Made by a program: the position numbers and the translations under genes. A stretch of DNA of 64,000 bases from Polyangium jinanense (GTDB lineage Bacteria > Myxococcota > Polyangia > Polyangiales > Polyangiaceae). Where the stretch lies: NCBI RefSeq assembly GCF_028435365.1, contig NZ_JAGTJJ010000023.1, forward strand, positions 107,203 through 171,202, given 5' to 3'. The notes under the pieces are model-generated. The model was not told the DNA's origin, searched no databases, and saw only the letters and a list, made by a program, of their open reading frames with translations. Positions 37,296 to 45,781 of this stretch are shown here, one piece after another. Within the stretch, counting starts at the first letter, position 1, and the number at the start of each line of letters is the position of its first letter.

Positions 37296-40200
37296 ATGAC
37301 GACTGCAGAACAGAGCCAGGGCGCCACGGAGAGCATTCCGAGCAAGCTCGGGAAGTTCGCCACGGAGCAGATCGACAAGGCCGAGGTCACGGTCACGAAG
37401 GGCGTCTCTACCGTCCGTGACTCCACGAACCAGATCATCAGCAAGGCCGAAGAGCAGATCCTCAAGCTCAACAAGGCCCTCTACGAGACCAAGAACGGCA
37501 TCTCGTCCGGCATCGACACGGCCATCAAGGAGACGGAAGGCCAGCTCAAAGGGATCACGCCCGAGCTCAAGAAGATGGGCGAGGATGCGATCAAGACGGC
37601 CAAGGACAAACTCGACGGACTCGTCGACGAGGTCGAGGGCAAGCTCGAATCGCAAAAAGACTCGCTCGTCAAGACGGCGCAGGATCAGATTCGGAACGCG
37701 GCCGATCAGGCGAAGGGCAAGATCGACGAGATCGGACAGCTCGGCGAGGATCAGGCGAAGAAGGTCCTCGATGCGGTCAAGACGCAGGCCGACACCGTCG
37801 ATCAGAAGCTCGGCGATCTCGAGGGGCAGATCGACGGCAAGATCCAGGCGATCGGCGACGACGTGCGCGGCAAGTTCGAAGCGGCGCTCGCCAAGGTGCC
37901 GGATCACGACGGCGCGAAGGTCGAGATGTCGGCGAACGTCGACGCCGTCGTCGCGGAGCTGCGTAGTGCCACGAAGGACTCGATCGAGCAGGCGCGCGAG
38001 ACGCTCAAGTCGCTGGTCAAGCAGACCGACGACACGATCATGCAGACGATCGGCGACGTGCGGCGCGCGATCGGCGAGGTCCCCGCTCGCATCAACCAGT
38101 GTGCGCAGGACATCCTCGCGAAGGTCAATGACGCGATCCAGAAGACGATCGACGAGATCTCGAACCTCGCGCACGGGCTCGTGGCGCGCACGGCGGAGCT
38201 GCTCAACCAGGCGCTGCTCACGATCACGAGCACCGTCGACAAACTCCTCGCCGACGGCTTCGCGCTCGTGCGTGGGATCAAGGCGGATCTCGATCGTCTC
38301 CTCGACAAACTGCTCGAACAGATCCGGGATCTGACGCTCGGCACGCTGGAGGACGTCCGCAAGGCGGCGAACGAGCTACTCGGCACGTTCGAGGCTGAAT
38401 GCAAGAAGATCCTCCAGACGATGGAGGAGTCCGTCATCGGCTCGGTCGAGGAGCTCGGCGGCAAGATGAACGCCTCGATCAAGGCGCTCCAGGCCGACCT
38501 GAACCTCGATGCCGACAAGATCGTCCGGGACCTCGTGGCCGAGGGCGCGAAAGGGCACGACGACGCGCTCGCCGACTTCATCAGCGCTGGTTATTCCGAG
38601 GACACCTCGGTCATCCCCAAGATCCGGGCCAAGGGCGAGGCTGCGATCAAGCAGATCGAGGCCAAGACGAAGGCCCAAGGGGAGAAGCTGATCAAGGACT
38701 TCGAGATGCAGGCGACCCTGCTGAAGCCCAAGATCCAGGCGCAGGGTATCAAGGTCGTCGCGCAGATCGCCGCGCTCGGACCGAAGCTTGCGATGCAGGC
38801 GGTCCAGATTGCGACGAGCATCGCGTCGTCCATCAAGGACAAGGGCGAGGCGGTCAAGAAGACGTTCGAGGAGCTGCAAAAGACGCTCGTCGACGCGATC
38901 ACGAAGAAGATCCCCGATTACCTCGAAAACTGCAAGAAGCAGATCAAGGCCGCGGCCGATGCGCTCGTCGAGGCGGGCAAGACGTTCTACGAGAAGACGC
39001 TCGCCGACATCATGGGGGCGATCAAGGCGGCCGAGGCGCGGTTCAAGCAGCTTGCCTCGGAGATGAAGGACCTCATCGAGACGCAGGTCCTCGCGCTCGT
39101 GGCCTCCATTCGCAGGACGGTGGAGACGTCCATCCAGCGCTTCAAGGATCTCGGCGCCGCGTTCGAGGAAAAGACGAATGCGCTCGTCAACGACATCCCG
39201 GCGCGGCTCATCAAGCTGGAGCAGGTCGCGCGGCTCGCGGTCGAGCGCGAGATCACGCTGGCGAAGGGGCTCGCCAATGCGACGAAGGACGACATTCTCC
39301 TGAAGGCGCGGACGACGCTGTCGGAGATCAAAAAAGCGGCGTACGGGGTCCTCGGCGGCATCCGGGGCGATTTCGGCGCGGTGCAGGGATCGCTCGCGCT
39401 CATCGTCCCGGCGGGCGCGGGGCTCGACGCGGCGGGCGCGATCAACCTCGCGGTCTCGGGCGGGCTCGAAGGGATGATCGCGTCGGCGGCGAATGCGGCG
39501 CAGGCCGCGGTGACGGCGGGCGTGAATGCGGCCGAGGCCGTGAACAATGCAGCCGAGCAGGCGGCGGCCGCGATGAGCGCGGCTGGATTCGACGGCGCGG
39601 CGAAGTCATTGACGGACGTGCTCTCGCAGCAGATGGGCGAGGTGCGGACGGAGGGCGAGAAGGCCAAGAACGTCATTGCCGCGGCGAAGGAGAAGATGAC
39701 GGCGGTCGCCAAGGAGGCGACGGACACCTGCACGCAGGCGGCGCAGGCGGCGCAGGCCGCGGCCGCGGAGGTCGTGGCGGCCGCGAATTCGACGGGCGAC
39801 GCGATCAAGGCGTCGGCGGAGAACCTGACGAAGGGCCTCGAAAAGGCGAAGGACATCGTCAAGGATGCCGGCAAGGCCGCGATGCAATCGATGAAAGAGG
39901 CCCAGGACGTGCGCAAGGGAGGCGACGGCGCGCAAGCCGGCGCGGGTGCGCAGGCCAAGGCCGGCGGGGCGGATGGCGCGGCGGCGGGCGCGGATGCGGG
40001 CGGCGCGGATGGCTTGGCGGTGCCCGAGGGCGAGGCGGCGGCTCCGGAAGGGGAGGCGGCCGCGGCTCCGGGCGGCGCGGAGGCGGCTCCGGACGGCGCG
40101 GCGGCGGCTCCGGATGTCAAGGCAGCGGCTCCGGATGCCAAGGCGGCGGTTCCGGATGCCAAGGTGGCGGTTCCGGATGCCAAGGTGGCGGTTCCGGATG

Positions 40201-40973
40201 CCAAGGTGGCGGCTCCGGATGCCTCGAAATCGGCGCCGGATGTCCCGAAATCGGCGCCGGATGTCTCGAAACCGGAACTGGACGTCTCGAAACCGGAACC
40301 AGGCGCCGATGTAGCGGCGGTGGCCGCCAAGGTACCGGATCCGGCTGCCAAGGTAGCGGCTCCGGCCGCCAAGGTAGAGGTGCCGGCCGCCAAGGTAGAG
40401 GCGCCGGCCGCCAAGGTAGAGGCGCCGGCCGCCAAGGTAGAGGCGCCGGCCGCCAAGGTAGAAATTCCGGGCGCCCCGAAAGCGGCGCCGGCCGCCAAGG
40501 TAGAAATTCCGGCCGCCCCGAAGGCGGCGCCGGCCGCCAAGGTAGACATTCCGGCTGCCAAGGTAGACGTTCCGGCTGCCAAGGCGGTGCCCGGCGTGCC
40601 GGAAGGCAAGGCTCCGGCGCCCCCAGGCAAAGCTGCGATGCCGGAAGGCAAACCGCAGGTGCCCGAAGGCGGCATGCCCGGGGTGCCAAAAACCGGCGAA
40701 AAGCCCGCCTTTCCTCCCGCCCCCGCGCCTCAGGCCCCCGCGCCTCCCGCTCCGGCGGACGTGGCCCCCTTCGCGCCCGCGCCGAAGCCGCCGGCCGCGC
40801 CCGCCGTCCCTGCCGGCGCGAAACCCGCGCCCGCCGCGCCCGCCGCCCCCGTGATCCCTGCCGGCGCGAAACCCGCGCCCGCCGCGCCCGCGCCGCCCGC
40901 CACGCCCGCGGCCAAGCCCGTCGTTCCCGCCGCCCCCGGCAGCAAATGGCCTGGCAGCGGCAACAAGCCTTGA
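37296..40973 (+). CDS. Giant amphipathic-helix protein next to T6SS genes, 1225 aa
   Basis: No family assigned. Residues 1-690 are an almost unbroken series of amphipathic helices with phasin/apolipoprotein-like spacing (IDKAEVTVTKGVSTVRDS, KDSLVKTAQDQIRNAADQAK). A Gly/Ala-rich apolar region (~700-760, SLALIVPAGAGLDAAGAI) is followed by more Ala-rich helix, then from ~870 a Pro/Ala/Lys/Val linker with near-identical heptads (PDAKVAV, PAAKVEA). A single Trp lies near the C-terminus (GSKWPG). No signal peptide. It starts 53 bases after tssG on the same strand and converges with the DUF4280 gene 7 bases away, so a T6SS accessory role (scaffold, chaperone or very large cargo) is plausible but unproven. 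GAGG close to the ATG supports the start. Confidence 0.75.
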   Translation: MTTAEQSQGATESIPSKLGKFATEQIDKAEVTVTKGVSTVRDSTNQIISKAEEQILKLNKALYETKNGISSGIDTAIKETEGQLKGITPELKKMGEDAIKTAKDKLDGLVDEVEGKLESQKDSLVKTAQDQIRNAADQAKGKIDEIGQLGEDQAKKVLDAVKTQADTVDQKLGDLEGQIDGKIQAIGDDVRGKFEAALAKVPDHDGAKVEMSANVDAVVAELRSATKDSIEQARETLKSLVKQTDDTIMQTIGDVRRAIGEVPARINQCAQDILAKVNDAIQKTIDEISNLAHGLVARTAELLNQALLTITSTVDKLLADGFALVRGIKADLDRLLDKLLEQIRDLTLGTLEDVRKAANELLGTFEAECKKILQTMEESVIGSVEELGGKMNASIKALQADLNLDADKIVRDLVAEGAKGHDDALADFISAGYSEDTSVIPKIRAKGEAAIKQIEAKTKAQGEKLIKDFEMQATLLKPKIQAQGIKVVAQIAALGPKLAMQAVQIATSIASSIKDKGEAVKKTFEELQKTLVDAITKKIPDYLENCKKQIKAAADALVEAGKTFYEKTLADIMGAIKAAEARFKQLASEMKDLIETQVLALVASIRRTVETSIQRFKDLGAAFEEKTNALVNDIPARLIKLEQVARLAVEREITLAKGLANATKDDILLKARTTLSEIKKAAYGVLGGIRGDFGAVQGSLALIVPAGAGLDAAGAINLAVSGGLEGMIASAANAAQAAVTAGVNAAEAVNNAAEQAAAAMSAAGFDGAAKSLTDVLSQQMGEVRTEGEKAKNVIAAAKEKMTAVAKEATDTCTQAAQAAQAAAAEVVAAANSTGDAIKASAENLTKGLEKAKDIVKDAGKAAMQSMKEAQDVRKGGDGAQAGAGAQAKAGGADGAAAGADAGGADGLAVPEGEAAAPEGEAAAAPGGAEAAPDGAAAAPDVKAAAPDAKAAVPDAKVAVPDAKVAVPDAKVAAPDASKSAPDVPKSAPDVSKPELDVSKPEPGADVAAVAAKVPDPAAKVAAPAAKVEVPAAKVEAPAAKVEAPAAKVEAPAAKVEIPGAPKAAPAAKVEIPAAPKAAPAAKVDIPAAKVDVPAAKAVPGVPEGKAPAPPGKAAMPEGKPQVPEGGMPGVPKTGEKPAFPPAPAPQAPAPPAPADVAPFAPAPKPPAAPAVPAGAKPAPAAPAAPVIPAGAKPAPAAPAPPATPAAKPVVPAAPGSKWPGSGNKP
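40110..40235 (+). repeat. 21-bp in-frame repeat (PDAKVAV heptads)
   Basis: CCGGATG recurs exactly every 21 bases at 40110, 40131, 40152, 40173, 40194 and 40215, encoding seven-residue units of the form PDAKVAV. Copies are nearly identical in nucleotides, pointing to recent slippage or recombination. Confidence 0.85.
40347..40472 (+). repeat. 21-bp in-frame repeat (AAKVEAP heptads)
   Basis: GCCAAGGTAG recurs every 21 bases at 40347, 40368, 40389, 40410, 40431 and 40452, encoding AKVEAPA units. The rare Val codon GTA is kept in each copy despite the strong GC3 bias around it, showing the copies came from one ancestor recently. Confidence 0.87.
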
Positions 40974-40980
40974 AGAGCGC

Positions 40981-41370
40981 TCAGGGCACCTGCACCGTGA
41001 CCTGCCCGGGGAACGAGATCTGAATCACCCCGCCCCACATGCACATCAGCTTCGAGCTGTTGTTCAGCGCGGGCATGTTCGCGAGCAGCACCGTTGGGGC
41101 ACCGACGATCCACGGCGCCGGCGTGTTCGGAATGCACGGCATTGGCGTGAGCACGCCCATCGCCGCCGCCGTCGCCGCGGCCACCGTCGGGTTCGCCAGG
41201 CTCTGACACATCCCGAACGGCAGCACGTTCAGCATGGGCTTGCCGTCCATGATGTTCGCCAGCGGCCCCGCGCTGTTCATCGTCCGGTTCGCGGGAAGCA
41301 CCGTGAGCGAGCTCGGCGCCACGCCGAAGCTGCATTGCATCATCGCCCCCATGCATACGTGCTGGCCCAT
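40981..41370 (-). CDS. PAAR-like spike-tip protein (DUF4280 family), 129 aa
   Basis: Matches DUF4280: MGQHVCMGAMMQCSFGVAPS, NIMDGKPMLNVLPFGMC, ANPTVAAATAAAMGVLTPMP and the final MPALNNSSKLMCMWGG with conserved Cys residues. These proteins are PAAR-like and are thought to cap the VgrG spike and recruit effectors. The protein is only the core domain, without an effector extension. Last gene of the minus-strand vgrG operon, 2 bases after the YwqK-like gene. Only 7 bases separate its stop from that of the helical protein, with no visible terminator. Confidence 0.9.
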   Translation of the reverse strand: MGQHVCMGAMMQCSFGVAPSSLTVLPANRTMNSAGPLANIMDGKPMLNVLPFGMCQSLANPTVAAATAAAMGVLTPMPCIPNTPAPWIVGAPTVLLANMPALNNSSKLMCMWGGVIQISFPGQVTVQVP

Positions 41371-41372
41371 CG

Positions 41373-42125
41373 TCAGCCTCCCGCGAGCTTGTTCACGACC
41401 TTGTCGAAGAAGGACTCTTTTTTCTCCTCCTTCGCCTTCGGAATGCCCTTGTCGTCGTACTCGACCTCGCCGCGCTTCTCGCCGTCCTTGTACGTCGCCT
41501 TCGCCTTCAGCTTGCCCTGCACGTCGTAGCTGAACGCGTCGCCCTGCTTCTTGCCGTTGTCATAGATGGCGCGCTCGCGGACCTCGCCGTTCGGGAAGTA
41601 CTCGATCACCTCCCCGTGCAGTTTGTCGGCCTTGTAGCTCGCTTTGCGCAGGGTGTTGCCCTTGCCGTCGAGGAACAAGGATTCCCCTTCGAGCTTGCCG
41701 TTCTTGTAGAACGACCGGACGACCTCGTTGCCCTGCTCGTCGAACGACATGAACGGGCCGTTCTGCTTGCCCTTCTCGAAATGCATGAGCGTCCGGAGCC
41801 GGCCGTCGTCGTAGAGCCGCGTCGGCCCGTGCTGCTCGCCCTTCGCGAACGTGACGACCTGCGAGACCTTGCCGTTCTCGTCGACGAGCTTCGTCTCGCC
41901 GTGGAGCACGCCGTCCTGGAACGAGGAACGCTCGACCTCGCGTCCTTCCGGATCGTACGTGATCGACAAACCGTGCAGCTTGCCGTTCTTGTAATTCGCC
42001 CGGTGCGCGATCTGCTTCTCGGTCTCCCCGTACTGGACGAACTCGCCGTGGAGCACGCCGTCTTCCATCTCGAACCGGGAGATCAGTTTGCCGTTCTCGT
42101 CGCGCTCTTCGTGGTCGGTCGGCAT
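41373..42125 (-). CDS. YwqK/MORN-variant repeat protein, 250 aa
   Basis: About ten ~23-residue MORN_2-type repeats with the core YKNGKLHGLSITYD or FQDGVLHGETKLVDENGK, ending in a charged C-terminal tail (KEEKKESFFDKVVNKL). Annotation pipelines call such proteins YwqK-family antitoxins; many lie beside T6SS spike genes, where a role in effector loading or neutralisation is possible. No signal peptide. Located between vgrG (10-base gap) and the PAAR-like gene (2-base gap), so it is part of the spike operon. Confidence 0.83.
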   Translation of the reverse strand: MPTDHEERDENGKLISRFEMEDGVLHGEFVQYGETEKQIAHRANYKNGKLHGLSITYDPEGREVERSSFQDGVLHGETKLVDENGKVSQVVTFAKGEQHGPTRLYDDGRLRTLMHFEKGKQNGPFMSFDEQGNEVVRSFYKNGKLEGESLFLDGKGNTLRKASYKADKLHGEVIEYFPNGEVRERAIYDNGKKQGDAFSYDVQGKLKAKATYKDGEKRGEVEYDDKGIPKAKEEKKESFFDKVVNKLAGG

Positions 42126-42135
42126 CGGATCCTCG

Positions 42136-44136
42136 CTAATTGATCTTCACCATGCCGCCCTTCAAGGTCAGCATGCCGCCGCCCTCCACCGCCGCCTGCG
42201 CGCCGCCCTTCGCCTTCAGCGCGATCGCGCCCTCGAGCGTCATGTTCGTCCCGCCCTTGGCCTTGAAATCGGTGCCGGCCTTGAGCGTCATCCCCGTCCC
42301 GGACTCGGCCTTGAAATCCGTGCCCGCCTTCATCGAAAACGCCTGCTTGGCCTTGATCGTGACGCTCTTCGCCTCGATCACGAGGTCGCCGTCGACCTTG
42401 ATCGTGTAGTTCTTCGTCACCTTGTAATCGAGGTTCGCCTTGTTCGTGTGCGCCTCGTCCTTGGTGATCGTAAGCGTGCGTTTGCCCTTCACGCTGTGCG
42501 TCTCGTCGCCCTTGTCGACCTTGATCGTGCGGTTGCCCTTGGTGACCGTGAGCGTTTCGTCGCCCTCTTCGATTGTCACCTTCCGCTCGTTCTTGACGTT
42601 CTTCGTATAATCGTGGAGGACCTTGACCGTCCAGTCGTTCTCCACCTCGAAGAGCATGTCCTTCTGGGCGTGCGCGTAAAACTCCTCGTTATCCTTCTTG
42701 TCGTCGAAGCGCAGCTCGTTCCCCGCCTCGCCCTCCTTCGACGATCGGCTCAGGATCGTGCTCTTCGTCTGCGCGCCCGGCAGCCCATAAGGCACCGTCT
42801 GCTCGGCGTTGTACACCGAGCCCGTCACGAGCGGCCGGTCCGGGTCGCCGTCGATGAAGCTCACGACGACCTCCTGCCCGATGCGCGGCAAGAACCACGC
42901 GCCCCAGCTTTTGCCCGCCCACGCCTGCACGACGCGCACGAAGCACGAGCTCTTGTCGTCCTTCGCGCCCTTGCGATCCCAGTGGAACTGGACCTTGATG
43001 CGCCCGTATTCGTCGGTCCACTGCTCCTCGCCGCTCTTGCCCACGACGACGGCCGTCTGCGTGCCGGGGATCGCGGGCTTCGGCGTGATGCGCGGCGGGC
43101 GGTACGACGTCTTCTTCGGGAACGCCTCGAAGGTATTCGTGTACCCCTCCTGGCTCGCGCGGTGCATGATCGAGGTGAGCACCCAGTCCGTGTTCGCGTC
43201 GTCCCGATCGTGCTCGTCGAGCTTGAACGCGTGCCCCGCCGTGAAGGCGCGGCAGCTCGACGTACCCGACAAACGCACCGCCCGCGCCTCCTCGGCCTCG
43301 ATGCGGAGCTTCGCGCGCGTGTCGCCCGGGCTCTTCTCGATGTGCCCGCCCGGGTACTCGAAAAGCTCGAGCTTGGCCGTTTCGCCCGAGACCTCCGCGA
43401 GCAGCGACGTGCTCGGCATCTCGAAGTTGTAATCCGTCGACGCGTACTTCCCCGCGACGATCTCCTCTTCGAGCGTGCACTCGAGGACCGCGTCCTCGTC
43501 CGTCGACGTGGAGAACTGCTCGACGAACCGCGCCTTGTCGAGGTTCGGGCACGGCGCGGCCGACGCGCTGTCGTCCGAGAGCACCATCACGTGCTTGCCG
43601 TCCTCGTGCTTGAAATAATAATGGATCCCCTCGTCCTCCATGAGCCGCGACACGAAATCGAGCGCGGTCTCCTGGTACTGCACGCAGTAGGGGCGCGGGG
43701 CGTAGGAGCCCTTCAGCGAATCCTTGAAGTGCTCGCCCGACGAGAAGCCGAGCTCCTGGAAGAGCGCCTTCAGGATGTCGGGCACGCTCTTCTCCTGGAA
43801 GATCCGGCAATCGCTGGTCTTGCCGAGCAGCCATAACCACGGGTGCAGCTCCGCGCGGTAACGCGTCTGCTTGCCGACGCGCCCCGCCTGGACGAACCGC
43901 GTGCAGATCCCGTGGATGAAGCGCGGCTTCTCCTTGGCCATGCCCCGGATCGTCAAGGTCACGCCCTTGCCGACGATCGCCTTGAAGTCGAGCGCCTTCT
44001 CCGGCGACAAAAGCTCGAGCTCGAAGCGGAAGAGCCCCGAGATCCGCTCTTCGCCATGCAGATCGACGAGCAGCACCGCGTCCGCGCCGAAGGGCGTCGA
44101 GATGGCGATGCCGAGGGTGCCCTGCGGATAAGGCAT
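42136..44136 (-). CDS. vgrG: T6SS spike protein VgrG (TssI), 666 aa
   Basis: Full VgrG: gp27-like N-terminal part to ~360 (ISGLFRFELELLSP, RFIHGICTRFVQAG, VQYQETALDFVSRLMEDEG), a gp5-type OB fold with DEYGRIKVQFHWDR (~372-386), the WFLPRIGQEVVVSFIDGDPD motif, then NELRFDDKKDNEEFYAHAQKD and a C-terminal beta-helix of short repeats (KAGTDFKAESGT, TLTVTKGNRTIKVD). There is no C-terminal catalytic extension. Forms the puncturing trimer with the PAAR-like protein. First gene of a three-gene minus operon, divergent from the cargo operon at 44254. Confidence 0.96.
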   Translation of the reverse strand: MPYPQGTLGIAISTPFGADAVLLVDLHGEERISGLFRFELELLSPEKALDFKAIVGKGVTLTIRGMAKEKPRFIHGICTRFVQAGRVGKQTRYRAELHPWLWLLGKTSDCRIFQEKSVPDILKALFQELGFSSGEHFKDSLKGSYAPRPYCVQYQETALDFVSRLMEDEGIHYYFKHEDGKHVMVLSDDSASAAPCPNLDKARFVEQFSTSTDEDAVLECTLEEEIVAGKYASTDYNFEMPSTSLLAEVSGETAKLELFEYPGGHIEKSPGDTRAKLRIEAEEARAVRLSGTSSCRAFTAGHAFKLDEHDRDDANTDWVLTSIMHRASQEGYTNTFEAFPKKTSYRPPRITPKPAIPGTQTAVVVGKSGEEQWTDEYGRIKVQFHWDRKGAKDDKSSCFVRVVQAWAGKSWGAWFLPRIGQEVVVSFIDGDPDRPLVTGSVYNAEQTVPYGLPGAQTKSTILSRSSKEGEAGNELRFDDKKDNEEFYAHAQKDMLFEVENDWTVKVLHDYTKNVKNERKVTIEEGDETLTVTKGNRTIKVDKGDETHSVKGKRTLTITKDEAHTNKANLDYKVTKNYTIKVDGDLVIEAKSVTIKAKQAFSMKAGTDFKAESGTGMTLKAGTDFKAKGGTNMTLEGAIALKAKGGAQAAVEGGGMLTLKGGMVKIN

Positions 44137-44253
44137 GGATCTCAGACGAGAGCGTACCGGGCTTCTCGGGTTTTCGGCAAGAGGCTTGATCTCCGGCGCA
44201 CACTCATCGATGATCGAGCGCGCTGTGGTGTGCTTTCAGGAAGAGACCTGCCG
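44137..44253. promoter_or_regulatory. Divergent control region between vgrG and the cargo operon
   Basis: The 117 bases between two divergent starts must hold promoters for both directions. A perfect 10-base palindrome TCATCGATGA (44204-44213) lies inside it and AGGAAGAG provides the ribosome site for 44254. No clear -35/-10 pair could be assigned. The shared region suggests spike and cargo are co-regulated. Confidence 0.45.
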
Positions 44254-45543
44254 ATGACGTTCTTCCGAACGGGCCATGGTCTCTTCCAGTTCGGGAGGCC
44301 GAAGCGCCTCGACAGGCACGGGATCCTCGCCTTTCTGCGCAGCGTCGCGACCGATCGTGGAGGCATGCTGGAGCTTCGGCGCATCCTCGCCGACGAGCTG
44401 CATCGCACGTCGATCCACAACATGCGCGACGAGCTCGTGATCGAGCAGCTCGCGGACCGTTACCTGCGCGGCTCGCTCACGCTCGTCCACGTGCGCCCGC
44501 TCGACATCGGGATCGAGCTCGAGGGCTTCCTCGTCGAAGGCGCGGACGCCACACCTTTGACCGGCCCGAAGAACGAGGCCGGCGACCTGCGCCCCGCGCC
44601 CGAGGTCCCACCCGAATATCCGGTCCTCGCGCGTGTCGAGTCCGATCAGATCATCGACTCCACGCTGAAGCTCGTCGCGAAACTCGGCGATCTGCTCTTC
44701 GGGGCGTTTGGCCTGCAAAAACGTCCCTCGACGCTCGCGAAGGAGCTCGTGCTCCTCGCCGCCGAAGAGGCGAGCGGCGTGAAGCTCGCGAACACGAAGG
44801 TCGATCTCGAGCTCGGGTTGCAACTGCACCCGCAGGGCAAGATCCTGCTGCCCGATCCGCAGGTGAAGGACGCGTACGTCGCCGCGGCGGCCGAGATCGC
44901 GGCGGGGCCGCGTCCGGCGGCAAAGGGTCTCATCGATTTGATGTGGCCGCTCACGCGGGTCGACACGAACCGCCGCTTCGACAATCCCGTCGGGGCCGGG
45001 CCGGTGAAGAGCGATCAAAGCGACGGGAAGAAGGGCCCCGAGGCCGCGCTGGATTGGGTCGAAATCGAGCTCGTCGACGACGGCGATCCGCCGAAGCCCT
45101 ACGCCGGCGCGCGGTATCGAATCGAGCTCGAGGGCGGCAAGGTGATCGAGGGGACGCTCGACGACGACGGCAAGGCGCGCGTCGATGGGATTCCGTCGGG
45201 CAGCGGGACCGTCACGTTCCCGGACATCGACGCCGGGTTTTGGGGGACGAACGGCGCAGGCAGCGCAGGCGCCGCCGCGCCGCCGCCTCCGTCTTCGTCG
45301 TCGTCCTCCGCGGTCTCCGCGGACGAGGCGTGGGTCGAGATCGAGCTCGTCGACGACGACGACCCGCCGAAGCCCCGCGCCGGCGCGCGATATCGTATCG
45401 AGCTCGAGGGCGGCAAGGTGGTCGAGGGGACGCTCGACGACCAAGGGAAAGCGCGCGTCGACGGGATTCCGTCGGGCAGCGGGACCGTCACGTTCCCGGA
45501 TATCGATGGCAGCACGTGGGGGCCGGGAGAACGAGGCACATGA
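44254..45543 (+). CDS. T6SS-linked protein with duplicated C-terminal beta domain, 429 aa
   Basis: N-terminal ~260 residues are mixed alpha/beta without a recognised family (FRTGHGLFQFGRP, DELVIEQLADRYLRGSLTLVHV). The C-terminal part holds two near-identical ~60-residue beta domains, each with WVEIELVDD, PPKP, GARYRIELEGGK, EGTLDD, GKARVDGIPSGSGTVTFPD, separated by a Pro/Ser-rich linker. This carboxypeptidase-regulatory-like sandwich recurs in T6SS-associated proteins, and a diverged copy appears in the LysM protein at 49665. No signal peptide. An adaptor role that loads the downstream hydrolase is inference from position. AGGAAGAG precedes the ATG; the frame is open upstream only as antisense of vgrG. 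Confidence 0.75.
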   Translation: MTFFRTGHGLFQFGRPKRLDRHGILAFLRSVATDRGGMLELRRILADELHRTSIHNMRDELVIEQLADRYLRGSLTLVHVRPLDIGIELEGFLVEGADATPLTGPKNEAGDLRPAPEVPPEYPVLARVESDQIIDSTLKLVAKLGDLLFGAFGLQKRPSTLAKELVLLAAEEASGVKLANTKVDLELGLQLHPQGKILLPDPQVKDAYVAAAAEIAAGPRPAAKGLIDLMWPLTRVDTNRRFDNPVGAGPVKSDQSDGKKGPEAALDWVEIELVDDGDPPKPYAGARYRIELEGGKVIEGTLDDDGKARVDGIPSGSGTVTFPDIDAGFWGTNGAGSAGAAAPPPPSSSSSSAVSADEAWVEIELVDDDDPPKPRAGARYRIELEGGKVVEGTLDDQGKARVDGIPSGSGTVTFPDIDGSTWGPGERGT

Positions 45544-45755
45544 GCGACGAAGTCCTTTACTCCGATCTCGGGATCCCCGAGTGGGATCCGGACCGCGAAC
45601 CTGCGGCGGAGCCCGAGGCCGGCGCGTCCCCCCCGGGGCCGCCCGCGCAGGGCTCCATCGAGGATATGGGCGTGCGCTGCGTGGCGCGGTCGGCGGACGG
45701 GACACGAGCGGTGTGTACGCTCGAAGTGCTGCGGCCGTTTGTCCTGTCCGCTTGA
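45540..45755 (+). CDS. Small acidic protein coupled to the upstream gene, 71 aa
   Basis: ATGA overlap with the upstream stop makes it a coupled reading frame. Acidic, Pro/Glu-rich N-terminal half (SDLGIPEWDPDREPAAEPEAG), then a short strand-forming C-terminal half (GVRCVARSADGTRAVCTLEVLRPFVL) with two Cys. No family recognised and no signal peptide. It is too small for most enzymes; a chaperone or adaptor for the 1292-aa hydrolase 26 bases downstream is possible. Confidence that it is translated comes from the overlap and composition rather than from homology. Confidence 0.6.
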   Translation: MSDEVLYSDLGIPEWDPDREPAAEPEAGASPPGPPAQGSIEDMGVRCVARSADGTRAVCTLEVLRPFVLSA

Positions 45756-45781
45756 GCTGACGACGCATCCTGGAGAACGCC

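Noticed and set aside
38399..41023. 874-codon plus-strand frame with long GSGCQGGGSGCQGG repeats
   Set aside because: Alternate frame of the 21-bp repeats in the helical gene; the repeat is not independent coding.
41373..42125. YwqK-like gene considered as an antitoxin of a classical toxin-antitoxin pair
   Set aside because: Flanking genes are VgrG and PAAR-like structural proteins, not a small toxin.
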